This document shows positions 8,871 through 21,057 of a stretch of DNA of 64,000 nucleotides, one piece after another. The stretch is from Ramlibacter ginsenosidimutans (lineage in GTDB: Bacteria > Pseudomonadota > Gammaproteobacteria > Burkholderiales > Burkholderiaceae_C). A program made the position numbers and the translations under genes. Under the pieces are notes generated by a model, which was given only the letters and a program-made list of their open reading frames with translations, was not told the origin of the DNA and did no database searches. The stretch spans positions 62,001 to 126,000 of the forward strand of contig NZ_JAEPWM010000004.1 of the NCBI RefSeq assembly GCF_016654015.1, given 5' to 3'. Numbering within the stretch: position 1 is the stretch's first letter; each line of letters opens with the position of its first letter.

Positions 8871-11669
8871 ATGCGCTTCGTGATCTTCGGCCTGACGGTG
8901 AGTTCTTCCTGGGGCAACGGCCACGCGACGCTGTGGCGTGGCCTGTGGCGGGCGCTGGCGAAGCGCGGCCACTCCATCGTGTTCTTCGAGCGCGACGTCC
9001 CGTACTACGCGGACCACCGCGACGTGAGCGCCCTGCCCGGCGGCGAGCTCGTGCTGTACCGCAACTGGGAAGAGAACCTGGAACGCGCGCGGCGCGCCCT
9101 GCGCGACGCGGACGTGGCGATGGTCACGTCCTACTGTCCCGACGGCGTCCCCGCGACCGCGCTGCTCGGCGACGCGGCGCCCTCGGCCGTCAAGCTCTTC
9201 TACGACATGGACACGCCGGTGACGCTGGAGAACGTGCGTGCGGGCCGCGACGTCGCGTACATCGGCCCGCGCGGACTCGCCGACTTCGACCTCGTCCTCA
9301 GCTACACCGGCGGCGCCTGCCTGGCGGACCTGCAGACCCTGCTGCACGCGAAGCGCGTGGGCACGCTCTATGGCCATGTCGATCCCGCGCAGCATCACCG
9401 GGTCGAGCCGCAGCCGCAGTACGTGAGCGACCTCTCCTATCTCGGCACCTATGCGGCGGACCGCCAGGCCGCACTCGAGTCGCTCTTCATCGAGCCCGCA
9501 CGGCGGCTCGCGCAGCGCAGCTTCCTCATAGGCGGCGCGCAGTACCCGCCGGACTTTCCCTGGACCGCGAACATCCGCTTCGTGCGCCACCTTCCGCCGC
9601 CCGAGCACCCGGCCTTCTTCTCCTCCTCGCGCCTGACGCTCAGCGTCACGCGGCGCGCGATGGCGGAGAACGGGTGGTGTCCCTCGGGCCGCCTGTTCGA
9701 GGCCGCGGCCTGTGGCACGCCGGTGCTCAGCGACTGGTGGGACGGCCTGGACACCTTCTTCACGCCGGGCCGCGAGATCCTGGTAGCCCGCACGACCGCG
9801 GACGCCATCGCCGCGCTCGAGCTCAGCGACGCCGAGGTTGCGCGCATCGCCGCGGACGCGCGCGAGCGCACGCTCGCCGAGCACACCTCCGAGCGGCGGG
9901 TGGAAGAGCTCGAGCGCCTCGTCGAAGGCGTGCGGGCACCGCGACCGGCGCAGGCCGCGGCAGTCACCGACATCACGACCAGCAGGAGAAAGTCCAGCAT
10001 GTGGGGCATCATTCCCGCGGCCGGCATGGGCACGCGCATCCAGCCGCTCGGCTTTTCCAAGGAATTGCTGCCGGTCGGCAGCAGCCTCGTGGGCGACGTG
10101 GAGCGACCGCGCGCCGTCAGCGAGTTCCTGGTCGAACGCATGGTCAAGGCGGGCACCGACAAGATCTGCTTCGTCATCGGCCCGGGCAAGTCCGACATCG
10201 TCCAGTACTACGGCTCCAGCACCGGCCAGACCGACCTCTGCTACGTGGTGCAGCCCAAGGCCGGCGGCCTGTGCGACGCGATCTTCCGCGCCTGCCCGCT
10301 GATCCGGGCCGACGAGCTCGTGGTGGTGGGCCTGCCCGACACGATCTGGTTCCCCGATGACGGCCTGGCGGCGCTGCCCGACGACGTGCTGTCCTTCCTG
10401 CTGTTCCCGGTGGAGCGGCCGCAGGCCTTCGACGCCGTGGTCACCGACGCTGCGGGCAACGTGCAGGAGATCCAGGTCAAGCACCCGGACGCGAGCTCGA
10501 ACTGGATCTGGGGCGCCTTCAAGATGCCGGGTCACGTGCTGCACGCGCTGCAGGCCTTGTGGGAGGAGCGCGGCCGGCGCGACGAGTACATGGGAACGCT
10601 CGTCAACGCGTACATCCAGAAGGGCGGCCGCGCCGTCGGCGTGCGGCGCGGCGAGGCCTACGTCGACGTGGGCACCGTGCACGGCTATCGCGAGGCGCTC
10701 GCCCTGCTCAGCGCTCGCGCGCAAGCCCCTGCACAGGAGGCCGCCACCCGCGCGCCCACGGTCTGCAGCAACGCAGGCACGCCGCTGTCGATGCAGGCCG
10801 TGGTGCCCGGAACGTCGCCATGGTCGCCCGCACTCACCGGGCACCCGGACCGTCCGGACACGCCGCGCGCGCGCGGCGCCACGCCGCTCGAGCGGCGCAG
10901 CTTCACCCGCGCCGAGATCGAGGAGGGCGTGCGCCGGCGCGGCGACTGGTTCCAGAACCTGGACCTGTTCGGCGTCCGCACGGCGCCCGCGCACTTCCTC
11001 GGCGACTTCCCCATGACCAAGTGGAAGCGCTTCTCGCACGTGATCCCGCAGGACCTCACCGGCAAGTCGGTGCTGGACATCGGCTGCAATGCCGGTTTCT
11101 ATTCCTTCGAGATGAAGAAGCGGGGCGCCAGCCGCGTGGTGGGCATCGAGTTCGACGACTACTACCTGCACCAGGCCCGCTTCGCCGCCGAGGTGCTGGG
11201 CCACGACGACATCGAGTTCCGGCGCATGACGGTCTACGACATCGCCGCGCTGCGCGAGCGCTTCGACCTCGTGCTGTTCATGGGGCTGGTCTACCACCTG
11301 CGCCACCCGCTGCTCGCGCTGGACCTGATCCACGAGCACGTGGCCGGCGACCTGCTGGTCTACCAGTCGCTGCAGCGCGGCAGCCCGGAGGTGGAGCCGC
11401 TGGCCGACGACTACGACTTCTGGGAGACCGAGGTGTTCCACCGGCCCGGCTACCCGAAGCTGCACTTCGTCGAGCAGAAGTACTCGCACGACGAGACCAA
11501 CTGGTGGGTGCCCAATGCCGCGTGCAGCGCCGCCATGCTGCGCAGCGCCGGCTTCCAGGTGCTTGCGCACCCCGAAGAGGAAGTATTCCTCTGCCAGCGC
11601 GTGGAACTGCCGCCTGGACCGGCGCGGGCGGTGTACCCGCAGCGCGAGAAGGAAGCGCGCCAGGGATGA
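8871..11669 (+). CDS. Three-domain fusion: CgeB-like glycosyltransferase, nucleotidyltransferase, methyltransferase
   Basis: One 932-residue open frame. Residues 1-370 resemble CgeB-type glycosyltransferases (start MRFVIFGLTVSSSWGNGHAT, late SGRLFEAAACGTPVLSDWWD). Residues 377-615 are a sugar-phosphate nucleotidyltransferase (MWGIIPAAGMGTRIQPLGFS, then KAGGLCDAIF and YVDVGTVHGYREAL). Residues about 670-932 are a SAM methyltransferase (SVLDIGCNAGFYSFE, FMGLVYHLRHPL) resembling, from memory, a Ramlibacter-named family found beside glycosyltransferases. The linkers are low complexity. ATG 9999 starts exactly at the nucleotidyltransferase N-terminus and has AGGAG at 9984, so internal initiation is possible. 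The product is unknown; a decorated surface or secreted saccharide is an inference. Confidence 0.82.
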   Translation: MRFVIFGLTVSSSWGNGHATLWRGLWRALAKRGHSIVFFERDVPYYADHRDVSALPGGELVLYRNWEENLERARRALRDADVAMVTSYCPDGVPATALLGDAAPSAVKLFYDMDTPVTLENVRAGRDVAYIGPRGLADFDLVLSYTGGACLADLQTLLHAKRVGTLYGHVDPAQHHRVEPQPQYVSDLSYLGTYAADRQAALESLFIEPARRLAQRSFLIGGAQYPPDFPWTANIRFVRHLPPPEHPAFFSSSRLTLSVTRRAMAENGWCPSGRLFEAAACGTPVLSDWWDGLDTFFTPGREILVARTTADAIAALELSDAEVARIAADARERTLAEHTSERRVEELERLVEGVRAPRPAQAAAVTDITTSRRKSSMWGIIPAAGMGTRIQPLGFSKELLPVGSSLVGDVERPRAVSEFLVERMVKAGTDKICFVIGPGKSDIVQYYGSSTGQTDLCYVVQPKAGGLCDAIFRACPLIRADELVVVGLPDTIWFPDDGLAALPDDVLSFLLFPVERPQAFDAVVTDAAGNVQEIQVKHPDASSNWIWGAFKMPGHVLHALQALWEERGRRDEYMGTLVNAYIQKGGRAVGVRRGEAYVDVGTVHGYREALALLSARAQAPAQEAATRAPTVCSNAGTPLSMQAVVPGTSPWSPALTGHPDRPDTPRARGATPLERRSFTRAEIEEGVRRRGDWFQNLDLFGVRTAPAHFLGDFPMTKWKRFSHVIPQDLTGKSVLDIGCNAGFYSFEMKKRGASRVVGIEFDDYYLHQARFAAEVLGHDDIEFRRMTVYDIAALRERFDLVLFMGLVYHLRHPLLALDLIHEHVAGDLLVYQSLQRGSPEVEPLADDYDFWETEVFHRPGYPKLHFVEQKYSHDETNWWVPNAACSAAMLRSAGFQVLAHPEEEVFLCQRVELPPGPARAVYPQREKEARQG

Positions 11670-12511
11670 GTCCCGCGCAGGCGGCGCTGCTGGCGGTGCT
11701 GGGCGCGCCGGCCGGCCAGGCGACCGGCGCTTTGCCGGCGACGATGGTGGTCGGCGCGCATCCCGATGACGAGACCGTGGGCGTGGGTTCGCGCCTGCCG
11801 CGGCTGGCCGACGCGCGCTTCGTCTGCGTCACGGACGGCGCGCCGCGCAACGGCCACGATGCCTCGCGGCACGGCCTGACACCGCAGCAGTACGCGCAGG
11901 CGCGGCGGCACGAGCTGGAAGCCGTGCTCGCGCGCTGCGGCATCCCGGCGCAGCGACTCCATTCCCTGGCCTGCCCCGACCAGCAAGCGTCCCTGCAACT
12001 TGCACCGTTGGCGCGTTCGCTCGCCGATCTCATGGCCGCCGACGGGACCGCGGTCGTGCTCACGCAGCCCTATGAAGGGGGCCACCCGGACCACGACGCG
12101 ACCGCCTTCGCGGTGCATGCGGCCGTCGCCCTGCTGCGCTCGCGCGGTGCGACGGCCCCCGATGTCGTGGAGATGGCTTCCTACCATCGCGGTGCCGACG
12201 GCGTGCGCACCTGCGCCTTCCTGCCGTTGCCGGACGGCGGCGACGATGCCGCCATGATGTTGTCGCTAGCCCCCGAGGAGCAGCGCTTCAAGGCCGAACT
12301 GATCGCCGGCTTCACGACGCAGCGCGAAACCCTGCGCGGCTTTCCGGTCGACGCGGAGGGCTTCCGGCCCGCGCCGCACTACGAGTTCCGCGCTCCGCCG
12401 CATCCGGGCAAGCTGCACTACGAGAACTATCCGTGGGGCATGACGGGCGAGCGCTTCCGCGAGCTCGCGAGCGAGGCGATGGCGCAGCTCGGACTGGAAG
12501 GCCCGCTGTGA
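11666..12511 (+). CDS. PIG-L family deacetylase
   Basis: A 281-residue PIG-L/LmbE-type zinc deacetylase. The metal-binding motif AHPDDETVG is at about residues 32-40 and the second motif GGHPDHDATAF lies midway. Such enzymes remove N-acetyl groups from GlcNAc-type or related sugars. The start is the ATG at 11666, which overlaps the fusion gene's stop as ATGA. The stop overlaps the next gene's GTG, so it is embedded in a translationally coupled operon. The substrate is probably the sugar handled by the neighbouring glycosyltransferases; the sequence does not identify it. Confidence 0.88.
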   Translation: MSPAQAALLAVLGAPAGQATGALPATMVVGAHPDDETVGVGSRLPRLADARFVCVTDGAPRNGHDASRHGLTPQQYAQARRHELEAVLARCGIPAQRLHSLACPDQQASLQLAPLARSLADLMAADGTAVVLTQPYEGGHPDHDATAFAVHAAVALLRSRGATAPDVVEMASYHRGADGVRTCAFLPLPDGGDDAAMMLSLAPEEQRFKAELIAGFTTQRETLRGFPVDAEGFRPAPHYEFRAPPHPGKLHYENYPWGMTGERFRELASEAMAQLGLEGPL

Positions 12512-13551
12512 GCCTGACCGTCCTCAGCGTCGCGTACCCGTTCGCGCCGGTGTCGCGGGACACGCCCGGGGGCGCCGAGCAGGTGCTGGCGCAGATCGAC
12601 GCGGCGCTGGTGCGCGCCGGCCACCGCTCGCTGGTCGTGGCGAGCGCGGGCTCGCGCGTCGCGGGCACGCTGGTGCCGATCGCCGCGCCCGCTGCCCCGT
12701 TCGACGATGCGCAGCGCCAGAGGACCTGGGACGCGCAGCGCCGCGCCATCGCCCAGGTGCTCGCGAGCGAGCGCGTCGATGTCGTGCACCTGCACGGCAT
12801 CGACTTCGCCCACTACCTGCCGCCGCCCGGCGCGGTGCCTCTCCTCGTCACGCTGCACCTGCCGCCTTCCTGGTATCCGCCGGAGGTGTTCGCGTCGCAG
12901 CGGGCCGACCTGCACCTGCAGTGCGTGTCCCGCACGCAGCAGCGTGCCTGCCCCGCCGGCGCGCGCCTGCTGCCGGCGATCGCCAACGGCGTGCCGGTGC
13001 AGGACTTGCAGGCCCGCGTGCGCAAGCGGAACTTCGCGCTGGCGCTGGGCCGCATCTGCCCGGAGAAGAACCTGCATGCGGCGCTGGATGCGGGCCACAT
13101 TGCGGGCGTCTCCGTGCTGCTGGGCGGGCAGGTCTTTCCGTACGACGCGCACGAGCGCTACTTCCGCGACCAGATCGTGCCGAGGCTGGATGCACGGCGC
13201 CGCTTCCTGGGCCCGCTGGACTTCCGGCGCAAGCGCCTCCTGCTCACGGCCGCCCGCTGCCTGCTGCTGCCCACGCTGGCGCCGGAAACCAGTTCGCTGG
13301 TCGCGATGGAAGCGCTGGCCTGCGGCACGCCTGTCGTCGCATTCGCCGCCGGCGCGTTGCCGGAGATCGTGCAGCACGGCGAAACGGGCTTCCTGGTGCA
13401 CGACGCGGGGGGCATGGCGGACGCCATCGCGCGATGCGACCGCATAGCCCCGGACCATTGCCGCGCGGTCGCCCGCGAGCGCTTCTCCTCCGAGCGCATG
13501 ACGCGGGAGTACCTCCATGTCTACCGTCAGCTCGCCGCCGCGGCTGCTTGA
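12508..13551 (+). CDS. Glycosyltransferase family 4
   Basis: A 347-residue GT-B fold glycosyltransferase. The N-terminal half has VAYPFAPVSRDTPGGAEQVL, with the acceptor-side glycine loop, and VDVVHLHGIDFAHYLPP. The C-terminal half has ALGRICPEKNLHAALDAG and the donor-binding EX7E-like block PETSSLVAMEALACGTPVVA. The start is GTG 12508, four bases inside the deacetylase stop. It probably adds a sugar to the same glycan as the fusion protein. No membrane segment is seen, so it acts in the cytoplasm or at the membrane surface. Confidence 0.9.
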   Translation: MSLTVLSVAYPFAPVSRDTPGGAEQVLAQIDAALVRAGHRSLVVASAGSRVAGTLVPIAAPAAPFDDAQRQRTWDAQRRAIAQVLASERVDVVHLHGIDFAHYLPPPGAVPLLVTLHLPPSWYPPEVFASQRADLHLQCVSRTQQRACPAGARLLPAIANGVPVQDLQARVRKRNFALALGRICPEKNLHAALDAGHIAGVSVLLGGQVFPYDAHERYFRDQIVPRLDARRRFLGPLDFRRKRLLLTAARCLLLPTLAPETSSLVAMEALACGTPVVAFAAGALPEIVQHGETGFLVHDAGGMADAIARCDRIAPDHCRAVARERFSSERMTREYLHVYRQLAAAAA

Positions 13552-14542
13552 GGCGCAGGTCCTCACGGACGCGGCGCAATTGCAGCGGCTGGTCCCGGAG
13601 TGGGAGGAGCTGTGGCGGGCCGATCCGCGGGCGACGCCTTTCCAGTCGCCCCGCTGGCTGCTGCCCTGGTGGCGGCACATCGGCCGCGGCGCGCTGCTCA
13701 CGCTCGCGTGGCGCGACGCGCAAGGTGCGCTGGCGGGGCTCGCGCCCCTCTATGTCTGGCCGGACGCCGACGGGCGCAGGCAGCTGTTCCCGCTGGGCAT
13801 CGCGACCACCGACTACCTCGACGTGCTGGCGCGGCCTGGCAGCGAAGAGGTGGTCGCGCGGGACCTGTTCGCACGCCTGCACGACTTGCACGAGCGCTGG
13901 GACGTTCTCCACTTTCCGCAGCAGCGCGCGGGCAGTCCCTTGCTGGCTGCAGCGGCCGCGCACCCGCGCGCGCACGTGCTCGCGGGCGAGCCCAACCCGG
14001 TGCTCGCACTCGACGCGCCTGGCCGCATTCCGCGCTCCACCCTCGCCAACCTGCGCACGTGCCGCAACCGCGCCGCCGGCATCGGATCGCTCTCCTTCGC
14101 CACGGCCAACGCGCAGGAGATTCCGGCCTGCCTGGATGCACTGCAGCGGCTGCACGCCCAACGCTGGACGCAGCGCGGCGAGCCCGGCGTGCTGGCCGGC
14201 ACCGCCGTGCGCGCGGCGCACTCGGAGAGCGCACCCCTGCTGCACGCCGCGGGCCTGCTGCGCCTGCACGTCCTGCGGCTGGCCGGCGAGACCGTCGCGG
14301 TGCTGCATGCACTGGCCGATGCGCCGCAGCGCGCCGCGCGCAGCCACTACTACTACATCTCCGGCTTCGATCCGGGCCACGCCTTCTTCAGTCCGGGCAG
14401 CCTGCTGCTCGCGCACGCGATAGAGCAGGCGCAGGGCGAAGGCGCGGTGGCCTTCGACTTCCTGCGCGGCGCCGAGCCCTACAAGTACCGCTGGGGCGCC
14501 GCGGACCGGCCGATGTTCACGCTGCGCCTGGCGTCGCGTTGA
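13517..14542 (+). CDS. BioF2/FemAB-like acyltransferase
   Basis: A 341-residue member of the GNAT-related BioF2 (Acetyltransf_6) group often encoded in exopolysaccharide clusters. N-terminal features are WEELWRADPRATPFQSPRWL and WWRHIG. The C-terminal GNAT fold has FSPGSLLLAHAIEQA and the closing AVAFDFLRGAEPYKYRWG. The start overlaps the glycosyltransferase end by 35 bases in another frame, and the 3' end overlaps the convergent mutase gene by 26 bases. The likely role is acylation of the sugar deacetylated by the PIG-L enzyme; that pairing is inference. Confidence 0.84.
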   Translation: MSTVSSPPRLLEAQVLTDAAQLQRLVPEWEELWRADPRATPFQSPRWLLPWWRHIGRGALLTLAWRDAQGALAGLAPLYVWPDADGRRQLFPLGIATTDYLDVLARPGSEEVVARDLFARLHDLHERWDVLHFPQQRAGSPLLAAAAAHPRAHVLAGEPNPVLALDAPGRIPRSTLANLRTCRNRAAGIGSLSFATANAQEIPACLDALQRLHAQRWTQRGEPGVLAGTAVRAAHSESAPLLHAAGLLRLHVLRLAGETVAVLHALADAPQRAARSHYYYISGFDPGHAFFSPGSLLLAHAIEQAQGEGAVAFDFLRGAEPYKYRWGAADRPMFTLRLASR

Positions 14543-15902
14543 GCGACGCGTCCGGCTTCACGGTGCGCAGCAGCGCCATCATGTCGGCCTCGATGCGGCG
14601 CATCGCCTCGTGCGTGTGGCCTTCGAAGCGCAGCACCAGCACCGGCGTGGTGTTGGATGCGCGCACGAGGCCGAAGCCGTCGCTCCAGTCCACGCGCAGG
14701 CCGTCGGTGGTGCAGACCTGTGCGCCGGGAAAGCGCGCGCGCTGCACCAGTTCCTCGGCGATGCGGTGCGGCTCGCCTTCGGCGCAGCGGATGTTCAGCT
14801 CGGGGGTGGAGTAGCTGGTGGGCAGGGATTCCAGCACGGCGCTGGGGTCCTCGTGGCGGGAGAGGATCTCCAGCAGCCGGCAACCCGCGTAGGTGCCGTC
14901 GTCGAAGCCGCACCAGCGCTCGCGGAAGACGACGTGCCCGCTCATTTCGCCGGCCAGCGGCGCGTCCAGCTCGAACATGCGCGCCTTCATCAGTGGATAG
15001 CCGCTGCTGCCCATCACGGGCCGCCCACCCGCTGCTTCGATGGCGGGCGCGAGGCGCTGCGTGCACTTGACGTCGAACAGGATGGGCGCCCCCGGCACGC
15101 GCGATAGCACGTCCTGCGCGAACAGCATCAGCTGCCGGTCGGGAAACACGATCTGGCCCGAGCGCGTGACCACGCCCAGCCGGTCGCCGTCCCCGTCCAG
15201 CGCGAGTCCGAGGTCGGCGCCGCTGTCGCGCACGGCAGTGATCAGGTCCTGCAGGTTCTCGGGCTTGCTGGGGTCGGGATGATGATTCGGGAACGCCCCG
15301 TCCACCTCGCTGAACAACTCCACGACCTCGCAGCCGAGCGCGCGGAAGACCTGCGGCGCATAGGCGCCGCCGATGCCGTTGCCGCAGTCGAGCACGATCT
15401 TCAGCGGCCGCGCGAGCCGGATGTGCCCGGTGATGCGCGCGAGGTAGGGAGGGTAGACGTCGGCATGCCGCAGCGTGCCGGGCACGGCCGCGGCCGGCAC
15501 GCCGGCTTCCATGGCACGCCGCAACACTTGCAGGTCCTCGCCGAACAGCGAACGGCCGGCGAGCATCAGCTTGAAGCCGTTGTGGTCGCGCGGGTTGTGG
15601 CTGGCCGTGACCTGGATGCCCGTGCGGCACAAGGTGCTGGCTGCGAACCACAGCAGTGGCGTGGTGACCCGGCCCACGTCGATCACGTCCACGCCGCCCG
15701 CGAGCAGGCCTTGCACCAGCGCAGCGGAGAGTTCGGGCCCGCTGATGCGGCCGTCCCGTCCCACTGCGACCACCCGCTCGCCCTCCGCCCTGGCCATTTG
15801 CGCGAACGAGCGGCCGAGTGCTTCGGCCACGTCGGGCGTGAGGGTCGCGGGGACGATGCCCCGCAGGTCGTAGGCCTTGAACAGCGAGGCGCTCAACTGC
15901 AT
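14517..15902 (-). CDS. Phosphomannomutase/phosphoglucomutase
   Basis: A 461-residue AlgC/ManB-type alpha-D-phosphohexomutase that interconverts hexose 6- and 1-phosphates for nucleotide sugar synthesis. It starts MQLSASLFKAYDLRGIVP. The active-site serine loop is TASHNPRDHNG, the metal loop is DGDGDRLG and the sugar loop is GEMSGHVVF. It is convergent with the glycan operon and could supply its sugar-1-phosphates. Mannose versus glucose preference is not readable. The length matches AlgC. Confidence 0.95.
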   Translation of the reverse strand: MQLSASLFKAYDLRGIVPATLTPDVAEALGRSFAQMARAEGERVVAVGRDGRISGPELSAALVQGLLAGGVDVIDVGRVTTPLLWFAASTLCRTGIQVTASHNPRDHNGFKLMLAGRSLFGEDLQVLRRAMEAGVPAAAVPGTLRHADVYPPYLARITGHIRLARPLKIVLDCGNGIGGAYAPQVFRALGCEVVELFSEVDGAFPNHHPDPSKPENLQDLITAVRDSGADLGLALDGDGDRLGVVTRSGQIVFPDRQLMLFAQDVLSRVPGAPILFDVKCTQRLAPAIEAAGGRPVMGSSGYPLMKARMFELDAPLAGEMSGHVVFRERWCGFDDGTYAGCRLLEILSRHEDPSAVLESLPTSYSTPELNIRCAEGEPHRIAEELVQRARFPGAQVCTTDGLRVDWSDGFGLVRASNTTPVLVLRFEGHTHEAMRRIEADMMALLRTVKPDASLNATPGAA

Positions 15903-16074
15903 CGGAAGCTCCGGGACGGCGGGAGCCGGATTCTAGGAGCCGGCGGCGGATCCGGGGGCGAACCGCGGCCCGGGTTCACCCTCGGGCGGTGCGTCAACGG
16001 ACGCGCGCGTTGCGCCGTTAGAAGCGGGCCGGCCGCTTCGGACCGGAGCAACGCACCATTGGAGAGAACATCGC

Positions 16075-16473
16075 ATGCTGAAGAAAATCCTGGCCGTGCT
16101 GGCCCTGCTGTATGCCGCCGCCTCCTTCGCGGCCGTGGACGTGAACAAGGCCACCGCTGCCGAGCTCGACAGCGTCAAGGGCATCGGCCCGTCCACCTCC
16201 AAGACCATCGTCGACGAGCGCAAGAAGCACGGCGACTTCAAGAGCTGGGAAGACTTCATCTCCCGCACCAAGGGCATCGGCGAGACCAAGGCCTCGTCGC
16301 TCTCCAAGGAAGGCCTGACCGTCAACGGCGCCGAGTACAAGAAGGCCACCGCCAAGGAAGAGAAGAAGGAAAGCAAGGCCGAAAAGAAGGATGAGAAGGC
16401 CGCTGCCAAGGACGCCAAGAAGGACGAGAAGACCGCCGCCGCCAAGCCGGCCGCTTCCGCCACCAAGAAGTAG
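16075..16473 (+). CDS. Secreted ComEA-like helix-hairpin-helix protein
   Basis: A 132-residue protein with a signal peptide (MLKKILAVLALLYAAASFAA). It has a ComEA-type double helix-hairpin-helix DNA-binding unit (VDVNKATAAELDSVKGIGPS and FISRTKGIGETKA), then a tail of about 50 residues made almost only of Lys, Ala, Glu and Asp. ComEA proteins bind incoming DNA in the periplasm, but this one lacks an obvious lipid or membrane anchor and has an unusual charged tail. It is alone, with no competence genes nearby. Confidence 0.85.
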   Translation: MLKKILAVLALLYAAASFAAVDVNKATAAELDSVKGIGPSTSKTIVDERKKHGDFKSWEDFISRTKGIGETKASSLSKEGLTVNGAEYKKATAKEEKKESKAEKKDEKAAAKDAKKDEKTAAAKPAASATKK

Positions 16474-16518
16474 TCGTCCGCGGGAGCGTCCTGAAGGCGG
16501 GGGCGGGAACGGACAACC

Positions 16519-16612
16519 GGACGCAGAAGACGCAAAGGACGCAGAGGACGCAAAGGAATCCATTGAAGGATTCTTTTGCGTCCTTTCTCCTTTTTGCGAC
16601 CTCTGCGTCCGG
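16519..16612. repeat. CGCAGAGG-family inverted repeat, copy 1
   Basis: The left arm is a run of 9-base units like GACGCAGAG/GACGCAAAG (16519-16559). The right arm has the complement (TTTTGCGTCCTTT, then CGACCTCTGCGTCC, to 16612). The tip of the hairpin is GGAATCCATTGAAGGATTC. It lies between the helix-hairpin-helix gene and the end of the convergent oxoprolinase gene. Relatives are at 24410, 49065, 53376 and 58790. Confidence 0.85.
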
Positions 16613-16643
16613 CTGCCCGCTCCCGCTCCCGCCTTCGTCTTCG

Positions 16644-20420
<3,777 letters not shown>

Positions 20421-20547
20421 GGCGGCCATTATGAAGAAGGCACTAGCGCCCGCTCGCAAACCCTAGGGTAAATCGCGGCGGCCTGGGCGCGGGCACGCCG
20501 CTTGCTGCCCCTACACTTTCGCTCGACTACAACAACGAAAGGCGGAC

Positions 20548-21057
20548 ATGCGTCGCTGGCTGGATCTTCTCTACGATGCCTCGGCCTGGCTTGCGGCCCT
20601 GGCGATGATCGGCGTGCTCGTCTCGGTGCTCGCCTCCATCGTGAGCCGGCAGCTCGGGTTCAACGTGCCGGGCACCGACGCCTATGCGGGCTACGCGATG
20701 GCGGCGGCGGGCTTCCTCGCGCTGGCGCACACCCTGAAGCGCAATGAACACATTCGGGTGACACTGATCCTCGGCCGGCTGCAGGGCGCGAAGCGGCACG
20801 CGCTGGAGATGTGGGCCCTGACCGGGGGCCTGCTGCTCGCTGCCCTCTTCGCCTTCTACTCGGTGCGGCTCGCCTGGGTGTCGCACGCGATCAACGACGT
20901 CTCCACCGGCAACGACGCCACGCCGCTGTGGATCCCCCAGCTCACGATGGCGCTGGGGACCATCGTGCTGTTCATCGCCTTCGTCGACGAATGGGTGCTG
21001 GAACTGCGCGGCCGGCGCCAGGTGGTCGACAGCGAGGAGGCCTTGCACAATGAATGA
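20548..21057 (+). CDS. dctQ: TRAP transporter small membrane subunit (DctQ-like)
   Basis: A 169-residue four-segment membrane protein. Hydrophobic stretches are WLAALAMIGVLVSVLASIVS, AGYAMAAAGFLALAHTL, WALTGGLLLAALFAFYSV and MALGTIVLFIAFVDEWVLEL. The KRNEHIRVTLI motif after segment two is typical of DctQ. It couples sodium-driven import through DctM. GAAAGG precedes the ATG. It overlaps dctM by eight bases. The substrate is unknown. Confidence 0.9.
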   Translation: MRRWLDLLYDASAWLAALAMIGVLVSVLASIVSRQLGFNVPGTDAYAGYAMAAAGFLALAHTLKRNEHIRVTLILGRLQGAKRHALEMWALTGGLLLAALFAFYSVRLAWVSHAINDVSTGNDATPLWIPQLTMALGTIVLFIAFVDEWVLELRGRRQVVDSEEALHNE

